This document shows, one piece after another, positions 53,733-63,646 of a stretch of 64,000 nt of DNA. Source of the stretch: Brevundimonas sp. M20 (lineage in GTDB: Bacteria > Pseudomonadota > Alphaproteobacteria > Caulobacterales > Caulobacteraceae); assembly GCF_006547065.1 (NCBI RefSeq), contig NZ_CP041243.1, forward strand, positions 2,371,001 through 2,435,000, in the 5' to 3' direction. Position numbers and translations under genes: made by a program. The first letter of the stretch is position 1. Every line of letters starts with the position of its first letter. The notes under the pieces are model-generated. The model saw only the letters and a list, made by a program, of their open reading frames with translations, searched no databases and was not told the DNA's origin.

Positions 53733-54779
53733 CTACGCCTCCGCCACATCCGGCCCCTTGGCCGCATCCAGCCGCCCCGCCAGCATCGCATCGAAGCGGT
53801 CGCGGGCCTCGCGGTAGTCCAGCGGCTCGGGCGTATGGACGATCCGGGCCAGCGCCGCATCGGCGCGGCGCTTGGCCCCGCCCTTCAGCTTGCCGGTCCC
53901 CTCTGCCACCTGACGCATCTCGTCCAGCACCCCATTCCAGTGGATCACCAGATCGCACCCGGCCTTCAGCGACTTCTGCGCCCGCTCGGTCAGGTCGCCT
54001 GACAGGGCGTTCATGACCAGATCGTCAGACAGCAGCAGGCCGTTGAAGCCCAGCCGCTCGCGGATCATCCGGATGGCCTTCTTGGACTGGGTCGCCGGAT
54101 GCTTCCGGTCGATGGCGGTGAAGATGATGTGGGCCGTCATGCCGATGGGCATGTCGGACAGGGCCTTGAAGGGCGCGAAGTCCCAGGCGTCCAGCGTCTC
54201 CAGGTCGGCGTGGACCGTCGGCAGTTCCTTGTGGGTGTCGGCGAAGGCGCGGCCGTGGCCCGGCATGTGCTTGATCACCGGCAGGACGCCGCCCGCCAGA
54301 AGCCCTTCCGCCGCCGCGCGGCCCAATTGGGCCACCAGGGCCGGATCGCGGGCATAGGCGCGGTCGCCGATGATGTCGTGGGCGCCGGGCACCGGCACAT
54401 CCAGGACCGGCGCGCAGTCGATGTTGATGCCGACAGCCTTCAGTTCATGGGCCATCAGGCGCGCGCCGATACGGGCCAGCTCGCGCGCCGCCAGCGGATC
54501 GTTGGTCGCCTTCAGATAGGCATCCCCCGGCGGGTACTTCGGCCAGTGCGGCGGCCCCATCCGCTGGACCCGCCCGCCCTCCTGATCGATCAGGATCGGA
54601 GTATTGGCGTCCCCGCCGATGCAGTCGCGCAGCTCGTCGGTGAGGGCGCGCAGCTGATCGGGGTTGTCCACGTTGCGGCGGAACAGGATGAAGCCCCACG
54701 GCCGGGCGTCGGAGAAGAAGACCTTCTCCTCCGCCGTCAGTCGATGGCCGCCACAGCCGTAGATCGCCGCCGAGGTCAC
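53733..54779 (-). CDS. nagZ: Beta-N-acetylhexosaminidase (NagZ)
   Basis: This 348-residue GH3 hexosaminidase recycles muropeptides in the cytoplasm. It has SAAIYGCGGHRLT, ILIDQEGGRVQRMG, the catalytic loop HMPGHGRAFADTHKELP, and the nucleophile in GLLLSDDLVMNAL. A GTG start at 54779 fits the family's N-terminus and lies 7 nt after the SPOR gene stop. Confidence 0.92.
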   Translation of the reverse strand: MTSAAIYGCGGHRLTAEEKVFFSDARPWGFILFRRNVDNPDQLRALTDELRDCIGGDANTPILIDQEGGRVQRMGPPHWPKYPPGDAYLKATNDPLAARELARIGARLMAHELKAVGINIDCAPVLDVPVPGAHDIIGDRAYARDPALVAQLGRAAAEGLLAGGVLPVIKHMPGHGRAFADTHKELPTVHADLETLDAWDFAPFKALSDMPIGMTAHIIFTAIDRKHPATQSKKAIRMIRERLGFNGLLLSDDLVMNALSGDLTERAQKSLKAGCDLVIHWNGVLDEMRQVAEGTGKLKGGAKRRADAALARIVHTPEPLDYREARDRFDAMLAGRLDAAKGPDVAEA

Positions 54780-54786
54780 GGGGGGA

Positions 54787-55527
54787 TCAGCGCACGATGC
54801 AGTCGCCGCCCGCCGACTTGATGGCGGTGCACAGGCCTGTGGCCTGTTCACGGCTCAGGCCGGTGACGGTGGTGCGGTACAGGGTCGAGCCCGAGGACGA
54901 GGTCACTTCCTGCACCCGGCGGCTGCCGCCACGGGTCAGCGAGGGATAGCGACCCACGATCTGGTTGTACTGGCTCTCGGCGATGGCCGGGGTCGAGAAG
55001 GCGCCGATCTGGACGCCCGAGGTTCCACCGGCGGCGGGCGGCGGCGCGGCGGGCTCGGTCCTGGCCGGAGACGGGGCCGGACGCACGGGCGGCGGGGCCG
55101 TTTCAGGCTGCGGCTGCGGACGCGGCTGCACGGCTTCCGGTGGCGGCACGAAGGTCGGCGGCGTGGTCGTGGGCTCACCGGCGGAATAGACGTCGATGCC
55201 CGCTTCCGGATCGACCGGCTGGGCGTCGACCGGCGGCTCGACCTTGATGTCGCCGACCGGCGTGCCGACAGCGGGCGGGGCCTTGTCGGGACTGGCCGAC
55301 TCCCACGGCTTCATGACCAGCACGGCGACAATGATCGCCAGCAGGACCACGACGCTGATGATCAGGGTCAGGGGCGGCGCCTTGCCGCCGCCACCGCCGG
55401 CCGGACCGCCCGGGCCACGGCGCGGATCATAGCCGGCGCGGTCGAACGGCAGGTCATCCTCGGTCGGAGGCGTGTAGGCGCCGCGGTCGCGACCCGGGTT
55501 CGGACGATAGGGATCTTCGTGGGACAT
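54787..55527 (-). CDS. SPOR-domain membrane protein
   Basis: This 246-residue protein has a charged N-terminus, one transmembrane helix (LTLIISVVVLLAIIVAVLVM), a long proline-rich spacer and a C-terminal SPOR domain (GVQIGAFSTPAIAESQYNQIV to TTVTGLSREQATGLCTAIKSAGGDCIVR). SPOR domains bind denuded peptidoglycan glycans at division sites. It is in an operon-like run with nagZ. Confidence 0.9.
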   Translation of the reverse strand: MSHEDPYRPNPGRDRGAYTPPTEDDLPFDRAGYDPRRGPGGPAGGGGGKAPPLTLIISVVVLLAIIVAVLVMKPWESASPDKAPPAVGTPVGDIKVEPPVDAQPVDPEAGIDVYSAGEPTTTPPTFVPPPEAVQPRPQPQPETAPPPVRPAPSPARTEPAAPPPAAGGTSGVQIGAFSTPAIAESQYNQIVGRYPSLTRGGSRRVQEVTSSSGSTLYRTTVTGLSREQATGLCTAIKSAGGDCIVR

Positions 55528-55608
55528 GACCGCGCCTCAGGACTTTTCGCCGCCCGCGAATCGCCCGCGTCGGCCCGATAGCTTACCCGTCCCAGCGAGG
55601 CTTACGAA

Positions 55609-56784
55609 TCACAGATCCAGCGCGAGGTCGAGGCTGAACAGCTTCCTGTGTTCCTCGATGGCGTAACGGTCCGTCATTCCGGCGATGTAGTCGCAGACCG
55701 CGCGGGCGCGCTTCACGTCGTCGCCGTCGCGGGCGGGCTTCGACCATTCCGGCGGCATGGTCTCGGGTTCGGCCATGAACAGCTGGAACATCTCGGCCAG
55801 AATACGCCGCGCCTGACTGCGGGTCCGGTTGACCCGATAGTGGCGGTACATCCGCTCGAACAGGAACTTCCTCAGCACCCCGAGATCCGCCAGCATGGCC
55901 GGCGAGAAGGCGACCAGCGTCCGCGAGGCGGTGCGCACATCCTCGGTCGAGCGGATATTGTCGGTCTCCAGCCGCCGCCCGGTTTCGGCCAGCACGTCCT
56001 CGACCATGACGCCGATCATCCGGCGCACGGCCTCGATCCGCACCATACGCTCGTCGATGTCCGGCCAGTCGGCGCGAACGCCGTGCAGCACCGGACCGAT
56101 CAGGGGCACGTCCATCAGGTCGGCCAGCGAGAACAGGCCCGCCTGCACCCCGTCATCAACGTCATGGTTATTGTAGGCGATGTCATCGGCGATGGCGGCG
56201 GCCTGCGCCTCCAGCGAGGCGAAGCTGTCCAGCCGCAGGTCCCAGCCGGGCGCATACTCGGCGATGGCCTTCCAGGCGGGCTCGTCCAGCCGGTGGCTGA
56301 CGGGGCCGTTGTGTTTGACGACGCCCTCGACCGTCTCCCAGCTCAGGTTCAGGCCGTCGAACTGCGGATAGCGGCTCTCCAGCCTGGTCACGACGCGGAA
56401 GGTCTGGACGTTGTGGTCGAACCCGCCCCAGTCCGACATGCAGGCCTGCAGCTCATCCTCGCCTGCGTGGCCGAAGGGCGGATGGCCCAGATCGTGGGCC
56501 AGCGCCACCGTCTCGGCCAGGTCGGTGTCCAGCCGCAGGGCGTGGGCCAGAGAGCGGGCGATCTGCGCCACCTCGAGGCTGTGTGTCAGACGGGTGCGAT
56601 AGTGATCGCCCTCGTGCGCCACGAAGACCTGCGTCTTCTCCTTCAGCCGCCGGAAGGCCGTCGCATGGATGATCCGGTCGCGGTCGCGGGCGAAGGCGTT
56701 GCGTGTACGGCTGATGGGCTCGGGCGACAGCCGGCCGCGGCTGTGCTCGGGATATTCGGCGTAGGGCGCGCGGTCAGGGATCAA
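55609..56784 (-). CDS. dgt: Deoxyguanosinetriphosphate triphosphohydrolase-like protein
   Basis: This 391-residue HD-domain phosphohydrolase has the metal-binding His-Asp pairs in [32 protein letters not shown] and [13 protein letters not shown]. Family members cleave dNTPs to nucleosides and triphosphate. A TTG start at 56784 without a visible ribosome binding site is used. The divergent erpA-like gene is 65 nt away, a common alphaproteobacterial neighbour. Confidence 0.9.
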   Translation of the reverse strand: MIPDRAPYAEYPEHSRGRLSPEPISRTRNAFARDRDRIIHATAFRRLKEKTQVFVAHEGDHYRTRLTHSLEVAQIARSLAHALRLDTDLAETVALAHDLGHPPFGHAGEDELQACMSDWGGFDHNVQTFRVVTRLESRYPQFDGLNLSWETVEGVVKHNGPVSHRLDEPAWKAIAEYAPGWDLRLDSFASLEAQAAAIADDIAYNNHDVDDGVQAGLFSLADLMDVPLIGPVLHGVRADWPDIDERMVRIEAVRRMIGVMVEDVLAETGRRLETDNIRSTEDVRTASRTLVAFSPAMLADLGVLRKFLFERMYRHYRVNRTRSQARRILAEMFQLFMAEPETMPPEWSKPARDGDDVKRARAVCDYIAGMTDRYAIEEHRKLFSLDLALDL

Positions 56785-56849
56785 GTTGAACTGCTCATTC
56801 GCGAGGACGGGCCTTTGCGAACGCCCGTGCGCGCCTCATATAGGCCCTT

Positions 56850-57227
56850 GTGAGCACCGTCCAATCCAGCCCCGCCTTCACGATCTCCGCCCCGACCGGC
56901 GGGCATGGTCTGACGCTGTCCGAGAGCGCCGCCCGGCGGCTGGCGAAACTGGGCGAGATCGAGGGGCGTCCCGTGCTGCTGCGCGTGGCCGTGGACGGCG
57001 GCGGCTGCTCGGGCTTCCAGTACCGGTTCGAGCTGATCGAGGCGGGCGAGCCCGACGACATCCGCATCGAGACCGACGGTCAGGCCGCCGTGATCGACAC
57101 CGTCTCCCTGCCCTTCCTCAAGGGGTCGGAGATCGCCTTCGTCGATGATCTGGCGGGGGCGCAGTTCGTCGTCAGGAACCCGAACGCCGCCTCAAGCTGC
57201 GGTTGTGGCGTCAGCTTCTCGATCTGA
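56850..57227 (+). CDS. erpA: HesB/IscA-family iron-sulfur cluster carrier (ErpA-like)
   Basis: This 125-residue protein has the A-type carrier signature GGCSGFQYRFEL (first cysteine) and the C-terminal SSCGCGVSF (two cysteines). It hands Fe-S clusters to target proteins in the cytosol. The start is a GTG. ErpA versus IscA cannot be settled by sequence alone; context next to dgt suggests ErpA. Confidence 0.88.
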   Translation: MSTVQSSPAFTISAPTGGHGLTLSESAARRLAKLGEIEGRPVLLRVAVDGGGCSGFQYRFELIEAGEPDDIRIETDGQAAVIDTVSLPFLKGSEIAFVDDLAGAQFVVRNPNAASSCGCGVSFSI

Positions 57228-57353
57228 TTCAACACCCTGCGACGGATTACCGCGTTACGTGATTTACCGTAAACGCCTGTGAACCAGACGCTCAGCCTTG
57301 CCGTGCTTCACGGGATCCAGGCGCCCCTCCGTGGGTCCGTTTCGAGGTCCGAC

Positions 57354-59162
57354 ATGAAGCTCAAAGCTCTCTCGCTGTCCGCCAAGACGGCCCTGATGGT
57401 CATCGCCGCACTGGGTCTGCTGACCTGTGCGCTGGTCGGCGTCGCCGCGGTGCTGCTGACGATGGACGCCACCGAGAGCGCGGCCGAGCGGCAGGAGACC
57501 AACATGCGCGTCGCCTGGGAGGTGCTGGGCGACTACGGCGACGGCTTCAGCGTTCAGGGCGACACCCTGATGGCGGGCGAGACGCCGTTGAACGGCTTCA
57601 CCGAGCCGGTGGACCGGATCAAGACCCTGGTCGGCGGCACCGCGACGGTCTTCATGGGCGACATGCGGGTGACCACCAACGTCATCAAGGAAGACGGCGA
57701 GCGGGCCGTGGGCACGCGGCTGAAGGCCGGCCCCGTGCACGACGCCGTCCTGCGCGACGGCAAGACCTATCGCGGGACCGCCGACATCCTGGGCAAGCCC
57801 TATTTCGTGGCCTACGACCCGATCAAGAACGCGGCGGGCCAGACCATCGGCGTGTTGTATGTCGGCGTGCCCAAGGCCGACTTCATGGCCCACGTCCATC
57901 AGGCGATCATCGCCATGGTCATCGGCGGGGTGGTCGTGGCCCTGCTGGTGCTGGGCGGCGCCCTGCTGATGTCGCGCCGGATGTTCTCGCCGCTGCGGGC
58001 CCTGTGCGACCGGATGGAGCGCCTGCGTCAGGGCGACACCGCCTTCGAGGCGCCCTGGGCGTCGCGCGGCGACGACATCGGCCAGATCGCCCGCGCCGTT
58101 CTGGCCTTCCGCGACGCCGCCATCCGCCAGCGCGAGGTCGAGGGCGAGGCCGAGGGCATGCGCGAGACCGCCCGCCAGTCTCGCATCGCGTCCGAAGCCG
58201 AGCGCGCCCGTCTGGCCGAGGAGGACGCCATCGTCGTCGACGCGCTGGGCAAGGGCCTGTCGGCGCTGGCGCAGGGCGACCTGACCCACCGCATCGAGGC
58301 GACCTTCGCCGAACGCAGCCGCCAGCTGAAGGACGACTACAACGCCGCCATGGACGCCCTGTCGGAGACGATGGGCGAGATCATCGTCCTGACCGGCGCC
58401 ATGCGCTCGGGCACCGCGGAGGTCAGCAACGCCACCGACGACCTGTCGCGCCGCACCGAGCGTCAGGCTGCCGCGCTGGAGGAGACCGCCGCCGCGCTGG
58501 ACCAGATCACCGTCACCGTGAAGAAGACCGCCCAGGGCGCCCGCGCCGCCGCCGATATCACCGACGAGGCCCAGAAGGGCGGCGTCGAGCGCGAGCGGAT
58601 CATCGCCGACACCACCGCCGCCATGGAGCAGATCGAGAGCACCTCGGGCCGGATCGGCGAGATCATCGGCGTCATCGACGAGATCGCCTTCCAGACCAAC
58701 CTGCTGGCCCTGAACGCCGGTGTCGAGGCCGCCCGCGCCGGTGAAGCCGGCCGCGGCTTCGCGGTGGTCGCCTCGGAAGTGCGGGCGCTGGCCCAGCGCT
58801 CGGCGGACGCCGCCAAGGAGATCAAGGAGCTGATCGCCGCCTCCAGCGCCAGCGTCGGCGAGGGCGCGCGTCTGGTCTCGCGGACCGGCGGCGCCCTGAC
58901 CGCCCTGATCGGTCAGGTGGCGAAGATCAATCAGCTGGCGGGCGAGATCGCCGCCTCGGCCAATGAGCAGGCCGTGGGGCTGGTCGAGGTCAACACCGCC
59001 GTCAACCAGATGGACCAGACCACCCAGCAAAACGCCGCCATGGTCGAACAGACCACCGCCGCCAATCAGGCCCTGAGCCAGGAGGCCGAACAGCTGGCCG
59101 CGCTGATGCAGCGCTTCCGGATCACAGGGGGCGGTTCGCAGGCGATGGCGCGGGCGGCCTAG
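57354..59162 (+). CDS. Methyl-accepting chemotaxis protein
   Basis: This 602-residue chemoreceptor has an N-terminal TM helix (about residues 10-32) and a Cache-type periplasmic domain (residues about 45-180, [42 protein letters not shown]). A second TM and HAMP follow, then the signalling domain with hairpin tip [41 protein letters not shown]-terminal CheR-binding pentapeptide (NWxxF type) is not seen. ATG 57354 follows GAGG; a GTG at 57279 is less likely. No chemotaxis operon is adjacent. Confidence 0.92.
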   Translation: MKLKALSLSAKTALMVIAALGLLTCALVGVAAVLLTMDATESAAERQETNMRVAWEVLGDYGDGFSVQGDTLMAGETPLNGFTEPVDRIKTLVGGTATVFMGDMRVTTNVIKEDGERAVGTRLKAGPVHDAVLRDGKTYRGTADILGKPYFVAYDPIKNAAGQTIGVLYVGVPKADFMAHVHQAIIAMVIGGVVVALLVLGGALLMSRRMFSPLRALCDRMERLRQGDTAFEAPWASRGDDIGQIARAVLAFRDAAIRQREVEGEAEGMRETARQSRIASEAERARLAEEDAIVVDALGKGLSALAQGDLTHRIEATFAERSRQLKDDYNAAMDALSETMGEIIVLTGAMRSGTAEVSNATDDLSRRTERQAAALEETAAALDQITVTVKKTAQGARAAADITDEAQKGGVERERIIADTTAAMEQIESTSGRIGEIIGVIDEIAFQTNLLALNAGVEAARAGEAGRGFAVVASEVRALAQRSADAAKEIKELIAASSASVGEGARLVSRTGGALTALIGQVAKINQLAGEIAASANEQAVGLVEVNTAVNQMDQTTQQNAAMVEQTTAANQALSQEAEQLAALMQRFRITGGGSQAMARAA

Positions 59163-59917
59163 TCCCGCACCAGCCCGCCGTCGACCACGAGGTTCTGCCC
59201 CGTCACAGCCCGGCTCCAGGGCGAGGCGAAGAACAGCACCGCGTCGGCGAACTCTTCCGGGGTCGTGACCGAGCGCAGCGGGGTCATGCCGGCGATCAGG
59301 TCGAAGACGGCTTCCGGGGTCGCCTTGCTGGCGTCGGTGGTCCGCAGCAGGCCGCCCGAGACCATGTTGACCGTGATGCCTTGCGGGCCGAGGTCGCCCG
59401 CCGCCGTGCGGGTCAGGCTGAGCAGGGCGGCCTTGGCGGCGGTGTAGTCGTGGTAGGGTACGACCGGATTCTGGAACAGGTTGGTGCCGATGTTGATGAC
59501 CCGGCCGAAGCCGTTGGCGGCCATGCCCGGCGCCGTGGCCTGAATGACGTTCAGGGCGCCGCGCACGACGGTGGCGAACTGATCCTCGATCTCGGACCAC
59601 TCGATGTCGTTCAGCTTGGACCGGGCCTCGCCGTTGAAGCTGTAGTCCAGCGCATTGTTGACCACGGTGGTGACCGGCGAGCCGAACACATCCTCGGCCA
59701 GGGCCACCATCTCGTGCACCGCCTCGCGGTCGGTGACGTCGGCGCGGAAGGCGACGGCCTGCTCGGGGAACTCGTCCACCAGCTCGCGGGCGGCATCCTC
59801 GCTGGCGCGGAAATTGATGACCACGCGCGCGCCTTCACGGGCGAAGGCGCGGATCACGGCGGCGCCGACGCCGCGCGCCCCGCCGGTGACGAGGACGATC
59901 TGTTCCGAGAGTTGCAT
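59159..59917 (-). CDS. SDR-family oxidoreductase (FabG-like)
   Basis: This 252-residue protein has [22 protein letters not shown], and the catalytic Y-T-A-A-K ([11 protein letters not shown]). The usual active-site serine 13 residues before the tyrosine is a threonine (NIGTNLFQN), and NNAG is NNAL. It overlaps the upstream dihydroorotase by one base, ATGA, so the two are coupled. Function beyond oxidoreductase is not assigned. Confidence 0.82.
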   Translation of the reverse strand: MQLSEQIVLVTGGARGVGAAVIRAFAREGARVVINFRASEDAARELVDEFPEQAVAFRADVTDREAVHEMVALAEDVFGSPVTTVVNNALDYSFNGEARSKLNDIEWSEIEDQFATVVRGALNVIQATAPGMAANGFGRVINIGTNLFQNPVVPYHDYTAAKAALLSLTRTAAGDLGPQGITVNMVSGGLLRTTDASKATPEAVFDLIAGMTPLRSVTTPEEFADAVLFFASPWSRAVTGQNLVVDGGLVRD

Positions 59918-61242
59918 CAGGCGAGGGTCTCCTGGAAGCGGACGGGGCGGCCGTGGGCGGCTCCCTGAAGCTCGCCGTCGCGCATGACGACACGGCCGCG
60001 AACGATGGTGGCCATGGCCTTGCCGGTGGCCTCGAAGCCGTCGAAGGGGGTCCAGCCCGAGCGGGTGGCCATGTCCTCGTGCTTCAGCACATGCTTCTTC
60101 TTCAGATCGACGATGGTCAGATCGCCGTCATAGCCCTCGGCCATGCGACCCTTGCCGGCGATGCCGAAGACGCGGTTCGCGCCGTGGCTGGTCAGGTCGA
60201 TGAAGCGATCCAGCGTCAGGCGACCGTTGGCGACGTGGGTCAGCATGACCGGCACCAGCGTCTGCACGCCCGGCATGCCCGAGGGCGAGGCCGGATACGG
60301 ACGGGCCTTTTCCTCCAGCGTGTGCGGGGCGTGGTCCGAGCCCAGCACGTCGGCGATGCCCTGCTCGATGCCGCGCCACAGGCCGGCGATGTGGTAGTTG
60401 TTGCGGATCGGCGGGTTCATCTGGGCCAGACCCTTGAGGCGATCATAGGCCTCGTCCCCGTCCAGCGTCAGGTGCTGGGGCGTCAGCTCGACGGTCGCCA
60501 CATCCTTGTGATGGGCCAGGAATTCGATCTCTTCCGCCGTGGTGACGTGCAGCACGTGGATGCGGGCGCCGGTCTCCTTCGCCAGCCCGACCAGACGGCG
60601 GGTGGACATGATGGCGCTCTCGGGATCGCGAACCTCCGGGTGGCTGGTCCAGTCGCCGGTGCGGGCCAGCGGGCGCCGCTCGACCAGACGGTACTCATCC
60701 TCGGAGTGGAAGGTGGCGCGGCGCTTCACGTGGCGCAGCACCTCGCGCACGCCGTCGTCGTCGGCCACCAGAAGCGTTCCGGTCGATGCGCCCATGAAGA
60801 CCTTGACCCCGCAGCAGCCCGGCAGGCGCTCCAGATCACCGAGGAAGCGCGCGTTCTCGTGGGTGCCGCCGATGTAGAAGGCGTGGTCGGTCCACATGCG
60901 GTCGCGGGCGCGGGCCAGCTTGTCCTCCAGCGTGACCGGATCGGTGGTGTTCGGCTCGGTGTTCGGCATCTCGAACACGGCGGTGACGCCGCCCAGCGCC
61001 GCGGCGCGGGAGCCTGTCTCCAGATCTTCCTTCCACTCGAGGCCTGGTTCGCGGAAGTGGACCTGGGTGTCGATGACGCCCGGCAGGACCGTCAGCCCCG
61101 TGGCGTCGAACACCTCGCCCGCCGAGGCCTGCGACAGGTCGCCGATGAAGGCGATCTTGCCGTCAATGATGCCGACATCGGCGAGGCCGCGTCCGGCGTG
61201 ATTGGCGACTTCGCCGCCGCGAACGATCAGGTCATAGGTCAT
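59917..61242 (-). CDS. Dihydroorotase-like amidohydrolase
   Basis: This 441-residue amidohydrolase has the metal-site segments GVIDTQVHFREPGLEW, KVFMGASTGTL, HSEDEY, HVLHVTTAEE and GSDHAPHT. The first histidine of the usual HxH is Q60 (D-T-Q60-V-H62), as in a subgroup annotated as dihydroorotase in Bacteroidetes and some alphaproteobacteria. The product could be dihydroorotase or a related cyclic amidase. The start 61242 is where the motif-rich frame begins. Confidence 0.82.
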   Translation of the reverse strand: MTYDLIVRGGEVANHAGRGLADVGIIDGKIAFIGDLSQASAGEVFDATGLTVLPGVIDTQVHFREPGLEWKEDLETGSRAAALGGVTAVFEMPNTEPNTTDPVTLEDKLARARDRMWTDHAFYIGGTHENARFLGDLERLPGCCGVKVFMGASTGTLLVADDDGVREVLRHVKRRATFHSEDEYRLVERRPLARTGDWTSHPEVRDPESAIMSTRRLVGLAKETGARIHVLHVTTAEEIEFLAHHKDVATVELTPQHLTLDGDEAYDRLKGLAQMNPPIRNNYHIAGLWRGIEQGIADVLGSDHAPHTLEEKARPYPASPSGMPGVQTLVPVMLTHVANGRLTLDRFIDLTSHGANRVFGIAGKGRMAEGYDGDLTIVDLKKKHVLKHEDMATRSGWTPFDGFEATGKAMATIVRGRVVMRDGELQGAAHGRPVRFQETLA

Positions 61243-61561
61243 GGGCGCTCTGAATAGTCGCAAAGGCGGTGAAAGGCAGGGGGCGGGGGCGAAAAAACAG
61301 GGTGTGAAGAGTGTAATTGGTGTGAGACGACGAGACGGTGGAGACGCGTGAAATACACCGTCTATGCCGTCTATCGACGGAGGCAGTGGGGTATCAGGTG
61401 GGTGCGTCAGAATTGGACGTATGCGTCCTCCTCCCCTGCTTTCGTCATCCTCCGGCAAGGCGCGCAGCGGCGCCGCTGGGTCCCGAGGTTCGCTCCGCGC
61501 CCTCGGGATGGCGATAGCAAAAGGGGTGGCGCCGGCGGGATGATGGCAACAAGGGTAAGCG
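61243..61561. other. Intergenic region, hairpin-rich, no supported gene
   Basis: This 319-base gap separates two minus-strand genes. An 83-codon plus-strand frame at 61348-61599 starts at a GTG but overlaps the next gene and looks spurious. The right half holds a REP-like repeat. The left half is GA-rich and probably contains the promoter of the dihydroorotase gene. Confidence 0.6.
61445..61526. repeat. REP-like hairpin repeat
   Basis: The palindrome CAGCGGCGCCGCTG (about 61467-61480) is followed by TCCCGAGG and CCTCGGGA, a perfect 8-bp stem around a 12-nt loop. GTCATCC and GGATGGC at the edges are near-inverted. The pattern resembles short repeats dispersed between genes in Caulobacterales. 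Confidence 0.5.
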
Positions 61562-62512
61562 CTACCCCCGCTCCGCCAGCAGCTTCTTCGCCGCCTTGAG
61601 CACGCGGTCCGCGGGGACCTCGTTCATGTGCAGGATGGCCTGGTTGAGGCCGGGGTCGATCTTGCGGAACTCGTCCACCGAACGGGGGCCGCGCACGACC
61701 ACGCCGCCCCACGGCCCGCGCACGGTCTCGTCCGAGGGGCCATAGGCGGCCACGACCGGCGCGCCCGCCGCCACGGCCAGCTGGGTCCACAGCGAGTCGC
61801 CGCCCAGATACAGCGCCGCCCGCTCCAGCACGGCCACGGCCTGCAGGGGCGTCAGCCGACCCGGCAGTTCGGTGGTGCGGTTGCGCGGCATGGCGAGGCG
61901 GATGGTGTGGCCCGCGTCCTTGTCAGCCTCGGCGCCGATGACCACCACGCGGGCGCCGGCCAGCGGGCCGTCATTGGTCAGGGTCGCGGCCAAGGTCGCA
62001 TAGCGTTCGGACGGCCACTCGCGGCCCATCCATTCGGCGCCCGGCGCGATGACCAGCAGGGGCGCATCCTCATTCGGCAGCAAGGCGTCGATGGAGGCGC
62101 GGGTGGCGTCGGAGACGAACAGGCGCGGCGGTGGCGTCTCGTCCAGATGCAGGACGCGGGCGGCCAGTTCGACCTTGTGGAAGCCCGCCTCGTCCTTGCC
62201 GCGCACGGCGCGCTTCTGACGGCTGAGCTTGCCCGAGAAGGTGGTGCCGCGCATGTCGACGACCAGCCCCCACTTGATCGCCCGGACCTGGTTCCACAGA
62301 CCCAGCCAGTCGAGCCGCTTCTCGCGCTCCAGCACGATCAGCCTGTCGAGGCGCGGGGTGTCGGCGAACAGGGGCGCGCTCTGCGGCGAGCCGACGACGG
62401 TGAAGGTCGCCTGCGGCATGGCGTCGACAAGGTACGCCAGGACGCCGCTCGACATCACGGCGTCTTCCGCGCCGGCCTCGGCGATGTAGAGAATGGGGAA
62501 ACGGCCCGCCAT
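61562..62512 (-). CDS. Glycosyltransferase family 9 protein
   Basis: This 316-residue GT9 enzyme resembles ADP-heptose:LPS heptosyltransferases. Segments are YIAEAGAEDAVMSSGVL, VVDMRGTTFSGKLSR, VIAPGAEWMGREWPSERYA, the ELPGRLTPLQAVAVLERAALYLGGDSLWTQLAVAAGAPVVAAYGPS donor site. It probably adds a sugar to LPS core at the inner membrane; which sugar is unknown. Confidence 0.88.
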   Translation of the reverse strand: MAGRFPILYIAEAGAEDAVMSSGVLAYLVDAMPQATFTVVGSPQSAPLFADTPRLDRLIVLEREKRLDWLGLWNQVRAIKWGLVVDMRGTTFSGKLSRQKRAVRGKDEAGFHKVELAARVLHLDETPPPRLFVSDATRASIDALLPNEDAPLLVIAPGAEWMGREWPSERYATLAATLTNDGPLAGARVVVIGAEADKDAGHTIRLAMPRNRTTELPGRLTPLQAVAVLERAALYLGGDSLWTQLAVAAGAPVVAAYGPSDETVRGPWGGVVVRGPRSVDEFRKIDPGLNQAILHMNEVPADRVLKAAKKLLAERG

Positions 62513-62608
62513 GACTCGTTTGTACAGGGATTCTCGTCACGTCATCGGGACATGATGGCTTTCCGGATGCGAACGCGTAGGTTCGTGTGGACGAAACGGG
62601 AGAGACCC

Positions 62609-63052
62609 ATGCGCCGCCGCCTGAGCCTGATCACCCTGTCCCTCATCGCCGCGACCGGACTGACCGCTTTCGGCAGCGCGCCGGTTCAGATCCGTCGCGA
62701 GACGCCGCCGGGCGAAGGGGTGATCTGCGCCTGGGCGATCTACAGCTTCGCGTCGGATGTGGTGGAGCGCTGCCCGTCGGACGTCAGCCCCGGGATGAAG
62801 GCCGAGCTGAAGCGGTCGGTCGAGCGGCTGGACGCCTATGTCCGGGCGAACTCGGAGATCACGCAGGACCAGTTCGACCAATTCAAACGGGAGCAGGCGA
62901 ACGTCGGACGTCCCGAGGCGGAAATCTGTCGGGCCAATGCGGACGAGGGTCTGATCGAGGCCATGACCCGGATGCCTGTCGAGGAACTGCGGAGCTACAT
63001 CGACGGCATCACGGCTCGCCCCGGCAGGCCGACCTGGGGGACGTGCCTGTAG
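62609..63052 (+). CDS. Exported small protein of unknown function
   Basis: This 147-residue protein begins with a basic, hydrophobic leader (MRRRLSLITLSLIAATGLTAFGS) and has three cysteines in the mature part (VICAWAIYSF, VERCPSD, EICRANAD) plus a C-terminal one. A helical segment (KAELKRSVERLDAYVRANSEITQDQFDQFKRE) dominates. I do not recognise the family. The next gene starts one base after its stop. Confidence 0.7.
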   Translation: MRRRLSLITLSLIAATGLTAFGSAPVQIRRETPPGEGVICAWAIYSFASDVVERCPSDVSPGMKAELKRSVERLDAYVRANSEITQDQFDQFKREQANVGRPEAEICRANADEGLIEAMTRMPVEELRSYIDGITARPGRPTWGTCL

Positions 63053-63053
63053 G

Positions 63054-63605
63054 ATGAGCCTTCCCCTTCTGCCCGGTCGCGAGTGCGGCGGCTGCGTCGA
63101 GTGCTGCCGGGTGATCCCGCTGGACCTGCCAGAGCTGGCCAAGCCGACGGGCGAGCTGTGCGGCTATTGCGTCAACGGCGCGGGATGCAGCGTGCATGCG
63201 ATCCGGCCGCAGACCTGCCGGGTGTGGTTCTGCCTGTGGCGGGTGATCGAGCTGGACGACGACTGGCGGCCCGACCGCAGCGGGATCATCGTCCGGCCGG
63301 ACGGCATCGATGAGGGGGTGATCACCCTCTTCGTCATCCGCAGGTCAGAGTTCCTGGCGTCGGAGGACTTCTTCGCCGTGGTCGCCGGCTGGCTGGCCGA
63401 GGGGATCGAGGTGGCGCTGAGCGTGCCGGGGCCGGTGGGCTTCTTCCCGGCGCGGGCGGTGGTGACCGAATGGCTGCGGCCGGCGGTCGAGGCGGGGGAT
63501 TTCGAAGGGTTTGTCGGGCGGGTCGTGCGGTCGCTGGACAGGCTGGACCAGCACGACTGGCAGCCGGACGGGGTGCTGGCGCGGTATGCGGTGGGGCAGG
63601 CGTAG
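63054..63605 (+). CDS. YkgJ-like cysteine-cluster protein
   Basis: This 183-residue protein has CGGCVECCRV near the N-terminus and CGYC plus GCSVHAIRPQTCRVWFC, the zinc/iron-binding cysteine pattern of YkgJ-type proteins. The remainder is hydrophobic and beta-rich. Function is unknown for the family. Its start follows the previous stop by one base. Confidence 0.75.
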   Translation: MSLPLLPGRECGGCVECCRVIPLDLPELAKPTGELCGYCVNGAGCSVHAIRPQTCRVWFCLWRVIELDDDWRPDRSGIIVRPDGIDEGVITLFVIRRSEFLASEDFFAVVAGWLAEGIEVALSVPGPVGFFPARAVVTEWLRPAVEAGDFEGFVGRVVRSLDRLDQHDWQPDGVLARYAVGQA

Positions 63606-63626
63606 CCCTCTCCCATCGGGAGAGGG
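63606..63626. terminator. Short hairpin, terminator or REP remnant
   Basis: CCCTCTCCC and GGGAGAGGG form a perfect 9-bp stem with an ATC loop, immediately after the YkgJ-like stop. No T-run follows, so it may be a REP-type unit rather than a terminator. Confidence 0.5.
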
Positions 63627-63646
63627 AACGCCCTATCTAACCCTCC

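Noticed and set aside
57264..59600. 778-codon minus-strand open frame
   Set aside because: Antisense shadow of the chemoreceptor, with repetitive low-complexity translation.
61348..61599. 83-codon plus-strand frame
   Set aside because: GTG start without ribosome binding site; overlaps the GT9 gene and a hairpin repeat; low-complexity composition.
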